Positions 24,429-32,959 of a stretch of DNA of 64,000 nucleotides are shown piece by piece. Source of the stretch: Lachnospiraceae bacterium MD335 (GTDB lineage: Bacteria > Bacillota > Clostridia > Lachnospirales > Lachnospiraceae). Where the stretch lies: the NCBI GenBank assembly GCA_000403335.2, contig KE159629.1:372001-436000 (forward strand). Reading direction: 5' to 3'. Below the pieces are notes generated by a model. That model saw nothing but the letters and a program-made list of their open reading frames with translations, had not been told where the DNA came from and ran no database searches. The translations under genes and the position numbers were made by a program. Each line of letters begins with the position of its first letter. The first letter of the stretch is position 1.

Positions 24429-25652
24429 CTATTTCATCAGCTGTTCGTACAGGGATTTCGTTGTCTTTTTGCGGGTAATCTCCACAAGTCCAAGCGCGGT
24501 AACATCGACCACCGTAGTCAATACACGGTCTTTTTTTGCAAGTGTCCTTAACTGCTGTAAAAGCGCAAAGTCTTTTTGAGGATCCTCCATATTGATAAAA
24601 TCAACCAGTATCATCCCACTCAGATTCCGAAGCCGTATCTGCCGCATAATTTCTTCGGCGGCTTCCATATTAATCTGAACAATATATGCAGCATTGTCTT
24701 TTTTTGTGATATTTTTTCCCGAATTCACATCAATGACATACATAGCTTCCGTTTTTTCTATCACAAGATATGCGCCGGATTTCAGCCATACTTTCTTTGC
24801 AAGCAGCTCCTCAAGCTGCGTTTCCACACGATAAAGCTTTTGCAGCGGATAATCAGCATCCTGATATAACGTAATATCAGAAAGCTGTTTGGGCATATAA
24901 TGCGTTACAAAGTCCTTTAATTCTTCATAAATTTCCTTGCTGTCCGTAACAATCTGCTGATAACTGTCTGAGGTGTCACGCATATTTGTCAGATAAGACG
25001 GCACGGACTGCCATATCCGGCTGTAGCAGGTTCTATGAATACCTTCCTGAAGCAGCAAAGACATTTTATGATTATACTCCAGGATTTCGTCCGTAACAGG
25101 CTGCAATACATCCTGCATTTCGGAGGTTTCCATATTAGAGGCATCAAGAAGCGATGACGCATTCGTGCGCACTACAACGCCGTAAGCAATGTTCTGCGGA
25201 ATAGCGGCACGCAGGCGTTCCCTCTCCTGTTTTGAGCACTTTTTTGATACACCTTTATACGTGTTGGCATATGATACCACACAATACTTGCCTGCAAGCG
25301 ATAAATTCATGGTAAACACAGGTTCTTTCGTGCGGACGGCTTCCTTTTCAAGCTGCACCAAAATCTCATCGCCCGCTAAAATCCGCCCGTCATATTTGCG
25401 ATTTGTAATCACCGGAATGGCGTCAGTTAAAATCGGCAGATAACCTTTTTTATTTGGTGCATAATCAATAAATGCCGCATTAATCTGCTTTGCGACGTTT
25501 GATACCTTTGCGACAAAAATATCGCCGATTTTTGCATCGTCATTCGCACTTTGTGTAAAGTTTACAGTCTCCATTTTGTTTGTCTTTGTATCCCACAGAA
25601 AAGACAATACGCCTGTTTGGTATTCTGTCAGGACATAACGCATTTCGGTCAT
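24429..25652 (-). CDS. rng: Ribonuclease E/G family protein, short form
   Basis: RNase E/G enzymes are 5'-end-sensitive endoribonucleases in rRNA maturation and mRNA decay. The ATG at 25652 overlaps the preceding stop (TGATG) with GGGAG 9 nt upstream. The 407-residue product has an S1-like RNA-binding region (about 30-120: GDIFVAKVSNVAKQINAAFIDY) and the catalytic DNase I-like part with the conserved acidic VIDVNSGKN and ILVDFINM. It stops after LVEITRKKTTKSLYEQLMK, before the CPxC Zn-link and small domain seen in E. coli RNase G, so tetramer formation may differ. Confidence 0.88.
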   Translation of the reverse strand: MTEMRYVLTEYQTGVLSFLWDTKTNKMETVNFTQSANDDAKIGDIFVAKVSNVAKQINAAFIDYAPNKKGYLPILTDAIPVITNRKYDGRILAGDEILVQLEKEAVRTKEPVFTMNLSLAGKYCVVSYANTYKGVSKKCSKQERERLRAAIPQNIAYGVVVRTNASSLLDASNMETSEMQDVLQPVTDEILEYNHKMSLLLQEGIHRTCYSRIWQSVPSYLTNMRDTSDSYQQIVTDSKEIYEELKDFVTHYMPKQLSDITLYQDADYPLQKLYRVETQLEELLAKKVWLKSGAYLVIEKTEAMYVIDVNSGKNITKKDNAAYIVQINMEAAEEIMRQIRLRNLSGMILVDFINMEDPQKDFALLQQLRTLAKKDRVLTTVVDVTALGLVEITRKKTTKSLYEQLMK

Positions 25653-26359
25653 CAATAGTCACTCCCTATAAAACCCAACGGTTTAAGCTGCATGGACTCC
25701 TGCGTTCCTATATTTAAATACGTTTCTTCTCTTGTAATAAGAAATGCGAATTCGTCAAATTCCGCATTGCATCTTTCATAAACCGCTTTCAGCAAAAGAG
25801 CAGGTTTTACATTTCCCGAACTGCTTGCATCCACCGTAAAATACAGCATGTTTTGTTCTTCGTCATAAGTGCATTCATATAAAAAAGGCTTCAAATCAAA
25901 CGTTGTTTCCCCTTTTTTTGTCTGTTTTGCAACAATGATTTCGGATTGACCGCAAAAGTCAACTATGACTGAATTGGTCAAAAATCCCGGTATATATCCT
26001 TCCCGAAACGCAACCGTATAACGCGCCGCCGCTACACTTGCCATCGCGTTTCCGGCAGTTTCCGGCAAAAGCTTTGCCTCCAAAATCTCAATACCGTCCG
26101 CCATTTGGGCATTTAATGCCTTCACAAATTCTTTGGAGCTTGTCAATGAATTCACTTCAATGTCCATGTATTCGCCGTTACTTTCCAGCCCGACGCCCAA
26201 AGGAGCCGCAAAGGACATAATCTGATGCGGACTAAATCCCGCGGAATATGCAATGTCAATACCTGCACGCCGTATTGCTTTCTGAAAATAGCGCATCACG
26301 TCAAGATGCCCGATAAACCGGAGCACGCCGTGCTTCGAAAATTTTACTCTCAGTTTCAT
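25652..26359 (-). CDS. Radical SAM-associated protein, DUF2344/TIGR03936 type
   Basis: A 235-residue protein of the family encoded next to a B12-binding radical SAM protein in Firmicutes. Features: MKLRVKFSKHGVLRFIGHLDVMRYFQKAIRRAG at the N-terminus and GFSPHQIMSFAAPLGVG, both family hallmarks (quoted as separate short segments: KHGVLRFIGHLDVM). The function is unknown; the tight link to the 623-residue radical SAM protein and RNase E/G suggests RNA or ribosome modification. Starts 4 nt after the upstream stop codon. Confidence 0.85.
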   Translation of the reverse strand: MKLRVKFSKHGVLRFIGHLDVMRYFQKAIRRAGIDIAYSAGFSPHQIMSFAAPLGVGLESNGEYMDIEVNSLTSSKEFVKALNAQMADGIEILEAKLLPETAGNAMASVAAARYTVAFREGYIPGFLTNSVIVDFCGQSEIIVAKQTKKGETTFDLKPFLYECTYDEEQNMLYFTVDASSSGNVKPALLLKAVYERCNAEFDEFAFLITREETYLNIGTQESMQLKPLGFIGSDY

Positions 26360-26363
26360 AGTT

Positions 26364-28235
26364 TTACGAACTCCTTTTCATCGTACAGATTCCGCATTGA
26401 AAGCTTGCCGCGCCGCAGGCGTTGCACTGTTCTTTACAGTTTTTTGTCACCTCTTCATGCAGTGCCCTTTGCCACTCGCTCTTTAAAAATTCTTTCGTCA
26501 CGCCACAGTCAATAAAGTCCCACGGAAAAATTTCATCAAGACTGCGTGCTCTCGTCGTATAAAACGCCGTATCAATGCCACACTCGGTAAATGTTTCCAT
26601 CCAAATGTCATGCTTGTAATATTCCCCCCATGCGTCAAAGATACAGCCCTTTTGATATGCCTTTAATATCGGTGTGCAAAGCCGTCTGTCTCCGCGGGCA
26701 AGAATCCCCTCCATAACACTCGCGTCCGCCTCATGCCAGTTATACTTAATGCTCTTTTGGTTTAACTGTTCCATAATAGCGTGCTTAGCAGTGTATGCTT
26801 TCTCCAAAAATTCTTCTTTTGTACACTGCGGCGCCCACTGAAACGGGGTGAACGGTTTCGGCACAAAAAAGGAGGTACTTGCGACAATCTGCACTCTTCC
26901 ACTACGCTTTTCTTTCGGAACCGTGTCATAATACGCCATCGCAATTTTGTCGGAAAGTTCCGCAATTCCCCGAATATCTTCATCCGTTTCAGTCGGAAGT
27001 CCAAGCATGAAGTACAATTTCACCCGGTTCCAGCCGCCTTCAAAGGCAAGCGCAGCGCCCTTCAGAATGACTTCTTCAGTCAATCCTTTGTTAATTACAT
27101 TTCGAAGCCGCTGGCTTCCCGCTTCCGGTGCAAAAGTCAGGCTGCTCTTCTTTACATCCTGAACTTTTTCCATGACATCAAGTGAAAATGCGTCAATACG
27201 CAGTGAGGGAAGCGAAATATTCACGTTCTTTTCTTTACAACGCTCAATCAGAAACGTAACAAGCTCCTCAAGCTGCGAATAGTCGCTTGAGCTTAACGAA
27301 CTGAGTGAAATTTCTTCATACCCTGTATTTTCAAGCATTTTTACGGCATATTCTTTGAGCATGTTCACATCGCGTTCCCTGACAGGGCGGTAAATTTGTC
27401 CCGCCTGACAGAACCGGCAGCCCCGGATGCAGCCGCGTTGGATTTCCAATACAACCCTGTCCTGCGTACATTTAATAAACGGTACAACCGGTTTTTGGGG
27501 ATAAACAGTATGAGTAAGGTCCGAAACTATTTCTTTTCGTACGGTTACCGGAACACCGTCGACAGTGGGTTTATATGCCTTAATTGTGTAATCCTCGTTG
27601 TAAGTAACCTCATAAAGCTGGGGCACATATAAGCCCGGAAGCTGTGATGCTCTTATAAGAAATTCTTTTCTCGAACAGCCCTCAGATTTGCATTTCTTAT
27701 ATAAATCAAGCAGAGGTCTGTATTGTGTTTCACCCTCTCCAATATAAAAAATATCAAAAAAGTCTGCAATCGGCTCCGGATTGTAGGCGCACGGACCGCC
27801 GCCAATCACGATTGGACAATCCCAATCCCTGTCACATGCATGAAACGGGATTCCCGAGAGGTCCAAGATTTGAAGAATGTTCGTATAACACATTTCATAC
27901 TGTATGGTAATGCCCAAAAAGTCAAATTCTTTAATGTTTTCCTGCGACTCTAATGCAAAAAGCGGAATATTGCGCGCGCGCATCACGCTGTCCAAATCCG
28001 GCCACGGAGAATACACACGCTCGCACCATGTATCTTCATAGCGGTTGAGCATGTCATATAAAATCTGTATTCCAAGGTGGGACATACCGATTTCATACAC
28101 ATCAGGAAAACACATCGCAAAGCGGATGTCTACGCTGTTTTTGTCTTTCATTACGCTGTTTACTTCGTTTCCGATGTATCTTGCAGGTTTTTCTATGTTT
28201 AATAAAATCTCATCGCTTAACGCTAATTTTCTCAT
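26364..28235 (-). CDS. B12-binding-domain radical SAM protein, TIGR03960 type
   Basis: The ATG at 28235 gives MRKLALSDEILLNIEKPARY, the normal family N-terminus; the longer frame reads through a repeat. The 623-residue product has a B12-binding-like N-terminal domain (about 1-190, with IGMSHLGIQILYDMLN and VIGGGPCAYNPEP), then the radical SAM domain with the cluster motif RGCIRGCRFCQAGQ near residue 250, and GLPTETDEDIRGI. The C-terminal CKEQCNACGAASFQCGIC is cysteine-rich, perhaps a second metal site. Substrate unknown. Confidence 0.9.
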   Translation of the reverse strand: MRKLALSDEILLNIEKPARYIGNEVNSVMKDKNSVDIRFAMCFPDVYEIGMSHLGIQILYDMLNRYEDTWCERVYSPWPDLDSVMRARNIPLFALESQENIKEFDFLGITIQYEMCYTNILQILDLSGIPFHACDRDWDCPIVIGGGPCAYNPEPIADFFDIFYIGEGETQYRPLLDLYKKCKSEGCSRKEFLIRASQLPGLYVPQLYEVTYNEDYTIKAYKPTVDGVPVTVRKEIVSDLTHTVYPQKPVVPFIKCTQDRVVLEIQRGCIRGCRFCQAGQIYRPVRERDVNMLKEYAVKMLENTGYEEISLSSLSSSDYSQLEELVTFLIERCKEKNVNISLPSLRIDAFSLDVMEKVQDVKKSSLTFAPEAGSQRLRNVINKGLTEEVILKGAALAFEGGWNRVKLYFMLGLPTETDEDIRGIAELSDKIAMAYYDTVPKEKRSGRVQIVASTSFFVPKPFTPFQWAPQCTKEEFLEKAYTAKHAIMEQLNQKSIKYNWHEADASVMEGILARGDRRLCTPILKAYQKGCIFDAWGEYYKHDIWMETFTECGIDTAFYTTRARSLDEIFPWDFIDCGVTKEFLKSEWQRALHEEVTKNCKEQCNACGAASFQCGICTMKRSS

Positions 28236-28268
28236 CGTTTCCAATCCTGTAAACCTTTCGCATTTTAC

Positions 28269-28324
28269 GAATTTGTGCTTTTGCACAAATTTGCCGGTTG
28301 AAAAATCTCTGATTTTTCAACCTA
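28269..28324. repeat. Intra-operon double-hairpin repeat (family 3), copy 2
   Basis: Starts at the hisB stop codon and lies before the radical SAM gene. Read on the forward strand, GGTTGAAAAATC-tct-GATTTTTCAACC is a perfect 12-bp stem, next to AATTTGTGC-tttt-GCACAAATT. Same orientation and same relation to a stop codon as the copy at 23512-23565. Confidence 0.75.
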
Positions 28325-28909
28325 TAAACTTCCTTTCGTGGAAAGCACGTCACTGATGCGTTCATCATAAGCCACTGCCATATCAAGCGCCTTTGCAAAT
28401 GCCTTGAAAACCGCTTCTATCATATGATGGCTGTTCTCGCCGCTTAGCATTTTAATATGAATGTTCATTGCCGCGCTGTATGAAACGGCATAGAAAAATT
28501 CTTTCACCAAATCGGTGTCAAAATCGCCTGTCATGCGGCTTGGAAACTCACAGTCAAACTTTAAGTATGGTCTTCCGCACAAATCAACGGCGCACAGTGC
28601 CAGTGCATCGTCCATCGGAAGGATAAAATAGCCGTAACGCCTGATGCCTTTCTTATCGCCTATGGCATCCCTGATTGCGGTTCCAAGCACAATCCCTGCA
28701 TCTTCTACCGTATGGTGCCCGTCAACCTCCAAATCTCCCTTAATGTTTACAGCAAGGTCAAAAAAGCCGTGCTTTGCAAATCCTTCCAGCATATGGTTAA
28801 AAAAGCCTATTCCAGTGTCAATTTCTGATTTTCCTGTTCCATCCAACTCGATTTTCATGGAGATGTCCGTTTCCTTAGTCGTTCTGTTGATTGTTGCGCT
28901 TCTGCTCAT
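28322..28909 (-). CDS. hisB: Imidazoleglycerol-phosphate dehydratase
   Basis: HisB dehydrates imidazoleglycerol phosphate in histidine synthesis. The 195-residue monofunctional form has the metal-binding repeats IGFFNHMLEGFAKHG, DGHHTVEDAGI, and the second half ENSHHMIEAVFKAFA. It lacks the phosphatase domain found in enterobacterial HisB. Part of the hisZGDB cluster; hisC, H, A, F and I are not in this window. Confidence 0.96.
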   Translation of the reverse strand: MSRSATINRTTKETDISMKIELDGTGKSEIDTGIGFFNHMLEGFAKHGFFDLAVNIKGDLEVDGHHTVEDAGIVLGTAIRDAIGDKKGIRRYGYFILPMDDALALCAVDLCGRPYLKFDCEFPSRMTGDFDTDLVKEFFYAVSYSAAMNIHIKMLSGENSHHMIEAVFKAFAKALDMAVAYDERISDVLSTKGSL

Positions 28910-28924
28910 ACCATACCTCGTTTC

Positions 28925-30220
28925 TTATTTTTCTTCAAACCGCACACGAATGGAATTTGCATGTGCCGTAAGTCCCTCTTTTGTCGCAAACAGTTCAATA
29001 TCCTGATGTACTTTTTCCAAAGCCTCTCTTGAATAAGAAATAATACTCGATTTTTTTACATAATCATCAACATTGAGCGGAGAGAAGAATTTTGCCGTTC
29101 CGTTTGTCGGAAGCACATGATTAGGACCTGCATAATAATCTCCCAACGGCTCCGACGAATATTCACCGAGAAAGATTGCCCCCGCATTTCGAATGCGCGT
29201 CATGGTATCAAACGGATTTTGGGTCAGTATCTCAAGATGCTCCGATGCAATTTCGTTTGCAGCGTCAATTGCCATCTCCATATCCTCCGCCACAAGAATA
29301 TATCCATAATTATTAAGAGATTCCTGTATAATTGCCTTTCGCTCCAACACCTCGACAAATTTGTCCACTTCATCGGAAACCTGTTTTGCAAGCTCTGCAC
29401 TTGTCGTAATCAAAATTGACGATGCCAGCTCGTCATGCTCTGCCTGTGAAAGCAAATCCGCCGCAACATAGCGCGGTGTCGCGCTCTCGTCCGCAAGTAC
29501 CAGGATTTCGGAAGGACCTGCAATCGAATCAATGCTGACATGACCGTAAACGGCTCTCTTTGCAAGCGCCACAAAAATATTTCCGGGACCGACAATCTTG
29601 TCCACCTTCGGTATCAGCTGCGTACCATACGCAAGAGCCGCAATCGCCTGTGCGCCGCCTGTTTTAAATATCATATCCACTCCCGCAATATCTGCGGCAA
29701 CAAGCGTTGCGGGATTAACCTTACCGTTTGCTCCCGCAGGCGTCGTCATAATAATATTTGGCACTCCCGCTACCTTTGCGGGAATAACATTCATCAGCGT
29801 TGTAGACGGATAAGCCGCCTTTCCTCCCGGTACGTACACGCCGACCGTCTGCATTGGCGTGATTTTTTGTCCGAGAATCGTTCCGTCCTCTTTGGCGTCA
29901 AACCAGCTGCTGCGTTTCTGTTTTTCATGATAAGCACGGATGTTTTCTGCGGAAGCCTTCATCACTTGAATAAACTGCGCGTCAATCTCTGCGTACGCCG
30001 CATCAATCTCTGCTTTTGTGACCTGAAAAGTCTCTTTTGTCGTTAAACATTTATCAAACTTTAGGGAATATTCAAAAATTGCCTCCTCCTTACGTGTTTT
30101 TACATTCTCGATAATATCCGCAACAATAGCTTCATAATCACCGTAATCATTGGTGCTTCGTTTTAATAGATTTTCCAAAAGGTTCTGCTTCGTCTCATTT
30201 GTTAAATTTACAATTCGCAT
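28925..30220 (-). CDS. hisD: Histidinol dehydrogenase
   Basis: HisD oxidises histidinol to histidine in two NAD-dependent steps, using zinc. The 431-residue protein has the family signatures YVPGGKAAYPSTTLMNVIPA, the IDSIAGPSEILVLAD segment, LLSQAEHDELASSIL (zinc region) and GPNHVLPTNGTAKF near the C-terminus. Between hisG and hisB with short gaps. Confidence 0.96.
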   Translation of the reverse strand: MRIVNLTNETKQNLLENLLKRSTNDYGDYEAIVADIIENVKTRKEEAIFEYSLKFDKCLTTKETFQVTKAEIDAAYAEIDAQFIQVMKASAENIRAYHEKQKRSSWFDAKEDGTILGQKITPMQTVGVYVPGGKAAYPSTTLMNVIPAKVAGVPNIIMTTPAGANGKVNPATLVAADIAGVDMIFKTGGAQAIAALAYGTQLIPKVDKIVGPGNIFVALAKRAVYGHVSIDSIAGPSEILVLADESATPRYVAADLLSQAEHDELASSILITTSAELAKQVSDEVDKFVEVLERKAIIQESLNNYGYILVAEDMEMAIDAANEIASEHLEILTQNPFDTMTRIRNAGAIFLGEYSSEPLGDYYAGPNHVLPTNGTAKFFSPLNVDDYVKKSSIISYSREALEKVHQDIELFATKEGLTAHANSIRVRFEEK

Positions 30221-30241
30221 AACATTTTCCTCCCTTGTCTT

Positions 30242-30898
30242 TTACACCACTTCCTTGAGTGCCTCTAGCAGTTTTTTTATCCGGTCCGCTTCCATTTTCA
30301 GGCTAACCTGATTGACAATCATGCGCGCCGAGAGCGGACAGATTTCCTCCAAAACCTCAAGCCCGTTTTCCCTGAGTGTAGAGCCTGTCTCCACAATGTC
30401 AACAATGACATCGCTTAAATCCACAATCGGTCCAAGCTCCACGGAGCCGTTAAGCTTAATAATATCCACCGTCTGATGCTTCTGATTATAAAAATAATCT
30501 TTCGCTATTTTGGGGTATTTGCTTGCCACCCGTATCATTTCATGGTGCTGTAACAGAACACGCGCTGAAGCGGGACCACACACGCACATACGGCATTTTC
30601 CAAATCCTAAGTCAAGCACCTCGTATACTTTCCGGTTTTCTTCCATAATAGTATCGCTTCCCACAACACCGATGTCGGCAGCGCCGTATTCCACATAAGT
30701 GGGAACGTCTGAACCTTTTGCAAGGAAAAATTTCAGTTTCAGGTCTTCATTTACAAAAATAAGCTTTCTCGAATCCTTATCCTTCATTTCCTCACAAGTA
30801 ATCCCGATCTTTTCAAACAGATCAAGTGTTTTACTTGCAAGCCTTCCCTTTCCGAGTGCAAAAGTAAGGTATCTTATGCTATTGGTTGTATTGTTCAT
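30242..30898 (-). CDS. hisG: ATP phosphoribosyltransferase, catalytic subunit (short form)
   Basis: HisG joins ATP and PRPP in the first step of histidine synthesis. At 218 residues it is the short form that lacks the C-terminal regulatory domain and needs HisZ, which is encoded just upstream. Signatures: FALGKGRLASKTLDLFEKIG and the phosphate-binding DVIVDIVETGSTLRENGLEV. Confidence 0.96.
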   Translation of the reverse strand: MNNTTNSIRYLTFALGKGRLASKTLDLFEKIGITCEEMKDKDSRKLIFVNEDLKLKFFLAKGSDVPTYVEYGAADIGVVGSDTIMEENRKVYEVLDLGFGKCRMCVCGPASARVLLQHHEMIRVASKYPKIAKDYFYNQKHQTVDIIKLNGSVELGPIVDLSDVIVDIVETGSTLRENGLEVLEEICPLSARMIVNQVSLKMEADRIKKLLEALKEVV

Positions 30899-30914
30899 TG
30901 TTTTGTTCGCCTTT

Positions 30915-32102
30915 CTATTCGGATATAAAAATCACCTGCGAAAAATTGTTTTCTTGGGCAAATTTTGTGTAGCGCTGCTTTTCTTTTTCGCGTTTCATAA
31001 GCACCGTTGCATACCCTTTGTCACGGTATGCTTTTGCTTCGCTTATTGCTTTTTCAACTGCATTTTCATACACTAACAGCAGATTTCTGTTCTCTAACGG
31101 TGGACACATTTTTTGTCTTGTCAGTGCTGATACAAGGTCGTCTATAATGACAACAAAACCTGTCGCAGGCGCTGCCTTTCCGAATTTTTCAAGCAGTCTG
31201 TCATAACGACCGCCCTTTGCGATTGCGCTTCCGGTCTGATAGGTATATGCACTGAAAATAATGCCTGTATAGTAATGATATTTGCTCACCATTGCAAGGT
31301 CAAAGGAAATATACTGTTCAACACCGTATACTGTCAACAGCCGATAAACCTCCTTTAAACGCTTGATTGCCCCTGCGGAACGAGGATTGCCCGCATAGGT
31401 TTCTGCCTTATCCAGTATTTCATAAGAGCCGAAAAGACTACTTACGTTTAAAAGCGCTTCACAGACACCGGGCGACAGGTGTTTGCTTTCCAAAAGCTCC
31501 TGCGCGCCGAAATCATTTCGGTTTGAAATAAAACCGCGCAGCTCTAATTCCGTTTCCATGTCAAGGTCTGCCTGCTCGCAAAGCCCCTTAAAAAAGTCAA
31601 TCTGCCCTATGGATACCTGAAATTCTTTTAATCCTGCATTTAACAACGATTCGACCAACATTGCAATCATTTCCGCATCTGCCTCAGGCGACGCATCGCC
31701 GATGAGCTCCGCGCCCATCTGCGTTGTTTCTTTTAGTTTTCCCTGTAGGTCTCCGGTATTAATAAAATTGTTTCCCACATAGCAAAACCGCAGCGGGATT
31801 GTCTCGTCCATAAAATACTTGGCGGCACACCTTGCAATCGAAGGAGTAAAGTCTGGTCTTAAAACAAGCGTATTGCCTTCTTTATCAAAAAATTTATATA
31901 ATTCCTTGGACGGCGTTGTGCCGATTTCGCGGCTGAATACATCAAAAAATTCAAAGGTCGGTGTCTGAATATCCTGATAACCGTAGCTGTGAAGCTTTTC
32001 GCCAAAGAGTTTTTGAATGTTTTGCTTGTTGGCATATTCACTTCCGTAAATGTCACGCACGCCTTCGGGTGTATGTACAAGTCGTTTTCCTTTAAAATCC
32101 AT
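30915..32102 (-). CDS. hisZ: ATP phosphoribosyltransferase, regulatory subunit
   Basis: HisZ is a histidyl-tRNA synthetase paralogue that activates short-form HisG and mediates histidine inhibition. The 395-residue protein has class II synthetase-like motifs (LVLRPDFTPSIAR as motif 2 region) and a C-terminal KGGRYDRLLEKFG, but lacks a complete anticodon-binding domain of HisRS. The start has GGGAGG upstream. First gene of the his unit. Confidence 0.93.
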   Translation of the reverse strand: MDFKGKRLVHTPEGVRDIYGSEYANKQNIQKLFGEKLHSYGYQDIQTPTFEFFDVFSREIGTTPSKELYKFFDKEGNTLVLRPDFTPSIARCAAKYFMDETIPLRFCYVGNNFINTGDLQGKLKETTQMGAELIGDASPEADAEMIAMLVESLLNAGLKEFQVSIGQIDFFKGLCEQADLDMETELELRGFISNRNDFGAQELLESKHLSPGVCEALLNVSSLFGSYEILDKAETYAGNPRSAGAIKRLKEVYRLLTVYGVEQYISFDLAMVSKYHYYTGIIFSAYTYQTGSAIAKGGRYDRLLEKFGKAAPATGFVVIIDDLVSALTRQKMCPPLENRNLLLVYENAVEKAISEAKAYRDKGYATVLMKREKEKQRYTKFAQENNFSQVIFISE

Positions 32103-32270
32103 AAGTTCCTCCCAAATATAATTTCTTTACAGTAAAAGCGGCAGGTACATGTCTGTCGCGCGACACTGCCTGCCACTTGCTTTATTTCTGATAATATTTT
32201 TGAACCTGTTCTTTTGAAACATTACGAAATGCCTCCATTTCTTATGACCCGCGCGATAAACACTTCCTTT
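32103..32270 (-). promoter_or_regulatory. hisZ: Leader of the his operon with a strong stem-loop
   Basis: About 165 nt between the predicted start site and hisZ. On the minus strand GTGGCAGG pairs with CCTGCCGC and encloses TGTCGCGCGACA, followed by CTTTTACTG. This may be an attenuator-like or mRNA-stability structure. No T-box core (GGTGGNACCGCG type) is present. Confidence 0.45.
32127..32222 (-). CDS. Possible 31-codon leader ORF in the his leader
   Basis: ATG at 32222 has GGAGG 9 nt upstream on the minus strand and reads 31 codons, ending inside the stem-loop region (C-terminus TDMYLPLLL). It has no histidine codons, so classic His attenuation is not supported. It may be translated to affect the leader hairpin, or be chance. 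The ORF ends 24 nt before hisZ. Confidence 0.3.
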   Translation of the reverse strand: MFQKNRFKNIIRNKASGRQCRATDMYLPLLL

Positions 32271-32273
32271 TTT

Positions 32274-32302
32274 ATTATAACAATTTTTTGCGCGATATTC
32301 AA
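32274..32302 (-). promoter_or_regulatory. Predicted his operon promoter
   Basis: On the minus strand TTGAAT (32302-32297), 17-nt spacer, TATAAT (32279-32274). The stretch 32303-32420 between here and recU shows no other gene; it contains AT-rich inverted elements such as AACACGTT. Confidence 0.7.
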
Positions 32303-32420
32303 TCGTTGCTTTTGCGCTTTGCTAAAATCATAACATCGTCAATTTAGTGTGATAACAAATTAACACGTTATCATATTAACGTGACATATATTCGCAGTAT
32401 ACACGCTTTTGTCAGTCGTG

Positions 32421-32954
32421 TCAACCTCTCTCATTCAGCTCAAGCTGGATCATATCAAGATACGGTACCATTTGCCCGCCCTTTGCCGTAAAAAAATGCG
32501 CTTCGTTTAACTCGTCAAAACGAAAGCTCTTTCTGCCGCCATTTACCATTCTGTCCCAAAATACATTGAGCTCCCGAATACCCATATAATACATTTTATC
32601 CCGTGACGTGTAGTAAATCAGAAAAAAAGCAATTCCGCTTTGTCTGTCAAAATCCCGCATAAATGCAACCTGATGGGGATGAATGTTTTGGAGCGAAAAC
32701 GTGTCAACGGCACATTCCTTTGCGTCAAAACATACGGGGATTCCCTGCACTGCACCAATATAATCAACGGTACTCTTTTGATCAAAGTATGCAAGCGTAA
32801 TATGGCGCGTATCCTTGTCGATGGTAATCGGCGTGATTGGTGTCGGCACCTTTTGGATCAATGCAAGACCGCCCTCACGGTATTTTTCATTTGTCATATT
32901 AATCATTTCCTCGAGGAGTGAGCCGCGAAGCCCCCTCGAATTCCATGTTGCCAT
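32421..32954 (-). CDS. recU: Holliday junction resolvase RecU
   Basis: RecU cleaves Holliday junctions in Firmicutes. The 177-residue protein has the family N-terminus (NSRGLRGSLLEEMINMTNEKYREGG, acidic Glu in LEEMI), KVPTPITPI, and the nuclease core STVDYIGAVQG (Asp) and VCFDAKEC (Asp/Glu-Lys). The C-terminus is divergent but length is normal. GGAG precedes the ATG. Confidence 0.9.
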   Translation of the reverse strand: MATWNSRGLRGSLLEEMINMTNEKYREGGLALIQKVPTPITPITIDKDTRHITLAYFDQKSTVDYIGAVQGIPVCFDAKECAVDTFSLQNIHPHQVAFMRDFDRQSGIAFFLIYYTSRDKMYYMGIRELNVFWDRMVNGGRKSFRFDELNEAHFFTAKGGQMVPYLDMIQLELNERG

Positions 32955-32959
32955 TGCTG

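Noticed and set aside
32103-32270. T-box riboswitch before hisZ
   Set aside because: The conserved T-box sequence and Stem I features are not present.
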